In this document: in pieces, positions 61,901 to 64,000 of the stretch
Numbering within the stretch: position 1 is the stretch's first letter
Layout: every line of letters begins with the position of its first letter
Position numbers and translations under genes: made by a program
The notes under the pieces: model-generated
What the model was told of the DNA's origin: nothing
The model's database searches: none
The model's input: the letters and a program-made list of their open reading frames with translations, nothing else
DNA from: Odontesthes bonariensis
Lineage: Eukaryota > Chordata > Actinopteri > Atheriniformes > Atherinopsidae
Reading direction: 5' to 3'
NCBI RefSeq assembly: GCF_027942865.1
Contig: NC_134509.1
Location: forward strand, 32,724,197 to 32,788,196
Length of the DNA stretch: 64,000 nt

Positions 61901-63953
61901 AGGGGTCGGCATGATCGCTGGATGGAGCGGCATCACTCGCGGCATGTCAGGACAGGCTGATTGAAAAGTACGCATTCTGATCACTTTTTATCAATCGCTC
62001 GCTCGCGTTCAGTCAGGATAAGGTGTAATGGGGTCGATAAAGTTTGCTTCTCGATAAAAACAACACCGCTGTTATTTTGTATTTTCTTCTTTGGCTTTGC
62101 TTTAAATCGATGGAGTACAATCCAAGCAAAATGACTAACGACTGTGTTACTGTCCAAATATGTATGAAGCTGACTGTGTGACAAAAAGCTAATCAAAGAC
62201 TAACGGAAAAAGTAAACAAAGCATACAGGCTTTAAAATGGTTAAGATGGGAGTCAAACATTTTAACCGTTGCTCAGCAATAGTGTCCACTTTGCTTTTGG
62301 GGGTGCATCGTGCGCATTCTGGTGTTAACTGGATTATTCGTAATGTTGACTTTCACAAAGACAGACAAAAAACAACAACAACAAAAAAAAAAAAAAACAA
62401 ACAAGGTGCATATCTAATCCAACGAGACATATTTACTCACTTTTGCTCAAAGCCCAATATCAGCCTGTCATCCAGAATATTCTCCTCTGGCTCCCAAGTG
62501 CTGTGCCTTCACAAGGTCGGAAAAATGTGGGGGAAAAAAAACACACAACAAAGGACGCAATTAATGACGAATACTTCACAGAAGGTGAGATATGATGCAC
62601 ACCTTTAGCTGGGTGCGAACACATTGATAACGGTACAACCAAAGCACACACGTAAATAAGTAAGAAGTCTTATTTTAAAGAGAACGTGGGAGTTTAAACA
62701 TTATTTGGATTAGCACTTACTTCATTGCCCACCCTTTCCATTTGACCAGGTATTCAACTCTTGCCTGCAAGAGAAAGAAGTGTGGAATGATAACCAATAA
62801 CAAGTCATGTATATTTTTGACCTAAAATTGCCATACGTTTCAAGTTTTTCACTTTTCAGTCTTTGATATCATACCTACGTGTATGATATGTGTAGGATTT
62901 TCTATTAAAGCACGATTACACAAATGTATCCCCGTTTCAGTCCTGATGATTCCTCCTCAGTATCTGCCATTATTCTGGTGAACACTGCGTTTGAAATGCA
63001 ACACATTTTAATAAAGAGATGCTACAAGAAGAGACCAGAGATGCTCTGCTCTTCTCACTTGGATATGAGCTCATTCGGGTTCTTTTCAGCCTAAATGTGG
63101 TCAAGTTCTGGAGGGATCATACATTTTCCCTTACCAGATCAACGTTTACAACACTGATTCCTGGACTTCCAACATAATAAAACAAGAAAAGGTGCAGCTG
63201 TGAAGTTGTGCCTGTCGAATCATAAGTAACTTGGAGGCCTGGTGAGCCAGTTGGTATACACACCAGTCACGCAAATGGTAACCTAGATTCATCTACAGGG
63301 TCTTCTCCAGGATATAAACCTTCCTGCACTGCTGAAAACTTCAAGAAGTCCTCGTTTTTTTTATTTTCTGGTTGAAAGACTCATTCCTGAAAAAGGTTTT
63401 CATGAGTGCAAGACTAATGTTCTGACAACCATCTTTCACACACTGCAGATTAACTCACCAGTCTCAGAGAGCCTTTAATGTGGGCGCTACACTAACACGG
63501 GCTGTAAACTGCAGATTATGACTACATAGCCTCTGCTACCATTAGCTGGCATGGAAATCAAGCCCCTCCATTTCACAGCACAGCCCTCACATCCAGTGGG
63601 ATGGGCTGCCTCGTTCTTTTACATCTAGCCCCTTCTTTGTGTCCCTGCTTTTTATTGCCCTGCCAGTGTCTGAATCTAGCAGCTATTATTTATAGCCTTG
63701 CTAGTTAGCTTGTAGCTAGCAGTGGCTAGCAAAGTATAGGCATCCGCCAGCCACAAGGCCTCCATAGCATTGCATAGGCGCAATAAGACAGCCCGTGAGC
63801 CTATGGACGGGAGCAGTGCCGCGCCGCCGTGTCCGCGGCCAACATCTGCAAACAGTCACAGCACGCGGGGTGCTAGCGGCTCACCTTACGAACGCGGCGT
63901 TTCAGGATTGCTTCCGCGGCGAAAATGCGATCTTCCACCGCTTTGGGCTCCAT
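58916..63953 (-). CDS. cbx6: Chromobox 6, Polycomb PRC1 subunit (complete, 516 aa)
   Basis: Five exons: 63953-63885, 62764-62721, 62506-62441, 60843-60777, 60220-58916. All are GT-AG; phases close at 516 aa (human 412). It reads H3K27me3 and brings canonical PRC1 to chromatin. The chromodomain spans about 10-60, with cage aromatics F11, W32 and W35 (RIFAAEAILKRRVRK, VEYLVKWKGWAMK, HSTWEPEENILDDRLILGFE). An AT-hook-like KKRGPKPK follows at 70-77. Conserved middle blocks are KKDIHRCHRMSRRPLPRSDP, SPFSETVRILNRRVKPRE and RIILNLKVIDK. The C-terminal Pc box VVVTDVTTNLVTVTIKEF (about 464-481) binds RING1. The middle is Ser/Pro-rich and longer than in mammals, with an exact 18-bp tandem repeat (59760-59795). 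CBX6 is distinguished from CBX8/CBX7 by the DWHPEMAPSCKDVVVTDV ending and by linkage to nptxr. Confidence 0.96.
60277..60300. repeat. C16-A8 homopolymer junction in cbx6 intron
   Basis: Sixteen C are followed directly by eight A and then an interrupted A run. It lies just upstream of the last cbx6 exon's acceptor on the minus strand. Confidence 0.9.
61527..62025. mobile_element. Harbinger-like MITE, 499 bp, in cbx6 intron 3
   Basis: The ends CACCTCATCCTGACTGAAAG and the inverted CGTTCAGTCAGGATAAGGTG match over about 29 bases with two mismatches. Each is flanked by TAA (61524-61526, 62026-62028), a PIF/Harbinger-type 3-bp target duplication. It is richer in CpG than the intron around it and has no transposase. 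Confidence 0.82.
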
Positions 63954-63960
63954 GTTTCAT
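63750..63960 (-). promoter_or_regulatory. cbx6: CpG-rich start region of cbx6
   Basis: The region around exon 1 is the most CpG-dense part of the right end (GCCGCGCCGCCGTGTCCGCG nearby), as expected for a CpG-island promoter of a housekeeping or developmental gene. The transcription start is not resolved and probably lies just right of the ATG, at or beyond the window edge. Confidence 0.5.
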
Positions 63961-64000
63961 GCCCAAGCTAAGCTCCCTGTCTCTGTTTGTGCCTCTCCGG

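Noticed and set aside
1..64000. CRISPR array, tRNA, rRNA or operon-like gene cluster
   Set aside because: No regularly spaced direct repeats, cloverleaf-like genes or polycistronic arrangements were seen. The genes have introns and the sequence is vertebrate.

Overview
This is a teleost fish genomic window. The evidence is vertebrate-type genes with short GT-AG exons, a dense and diverse repeat load typical of fish (Ty3/gypsy chromovirus, L2-type LINE, PIF/Harbinger, hAT, Tc1/IS630-like and TTAA elements, long CA/CT/GATA microsatellites), and the linked genes dnal4, nptxr and cbx6 in the order and common orientation known from human 22q13.1. All five protein-coding genes lie on the minus strand. 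Most coding exons were rebuilt by eye from splice sites and codon phase; the phases close exactly in every gene.

Layout: (1) 1-4.2 kb, the 5' part of a dynein heavy chain-type gene (N-terminal tail; it continues beyond the left edge), with a perfect RFX X-box beside a noncoding first exon. (2) 4.2-5.7 kb, intergenic, with degraded repeats. (3) 5.7-12.1 kb, seven intact exons of a FAM20C-like secretory-pathway kinase whose catalytic C-terminal exons cannot be found. (4) 12-32 kb, a repeat-rich gap. It holds an L2 relic, a TTAA MITE, an 8.1-kb chromovirus carrying a nested LINE and a nested Harbinger (each with its own target duplication), microsatellites, a 592-bp hAT element and a 1.5-kb IS630-like element. 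(5) 33.3-37 kb, dnal4 (axonemal dynein light chain 4, 106 aa), with an X-box-like site. (6) 37-41.3 kb, intergenic, with LINE fragments and a hAT MITE. (7) about 41.3-52.2 kb, nptxr (neuronal pentraxin receptor, 589 aa). (8) 52.2-55.6 kb, intergenic. (9) about 55.6-63.95 kb, cbx6 (Polycomb chromobox 6, 516 aa), with a Harbinger-like MITE in an intron.

The genes do not form one pathway. The dynein heavy chain-like gene and dnal4 are both expected to be ciliary, and both carry an X-box match about 42-47 bp upstream of their first splice donor. I found no CRISPR array, operon, tRNA or rRNA. I do not see an unmistakably new biological system. The most unusual items are the FAM20C-like gene without its catalytic end, the paired X-boxes, the start-codon microexon, and the nested transposons with readable target duplications.
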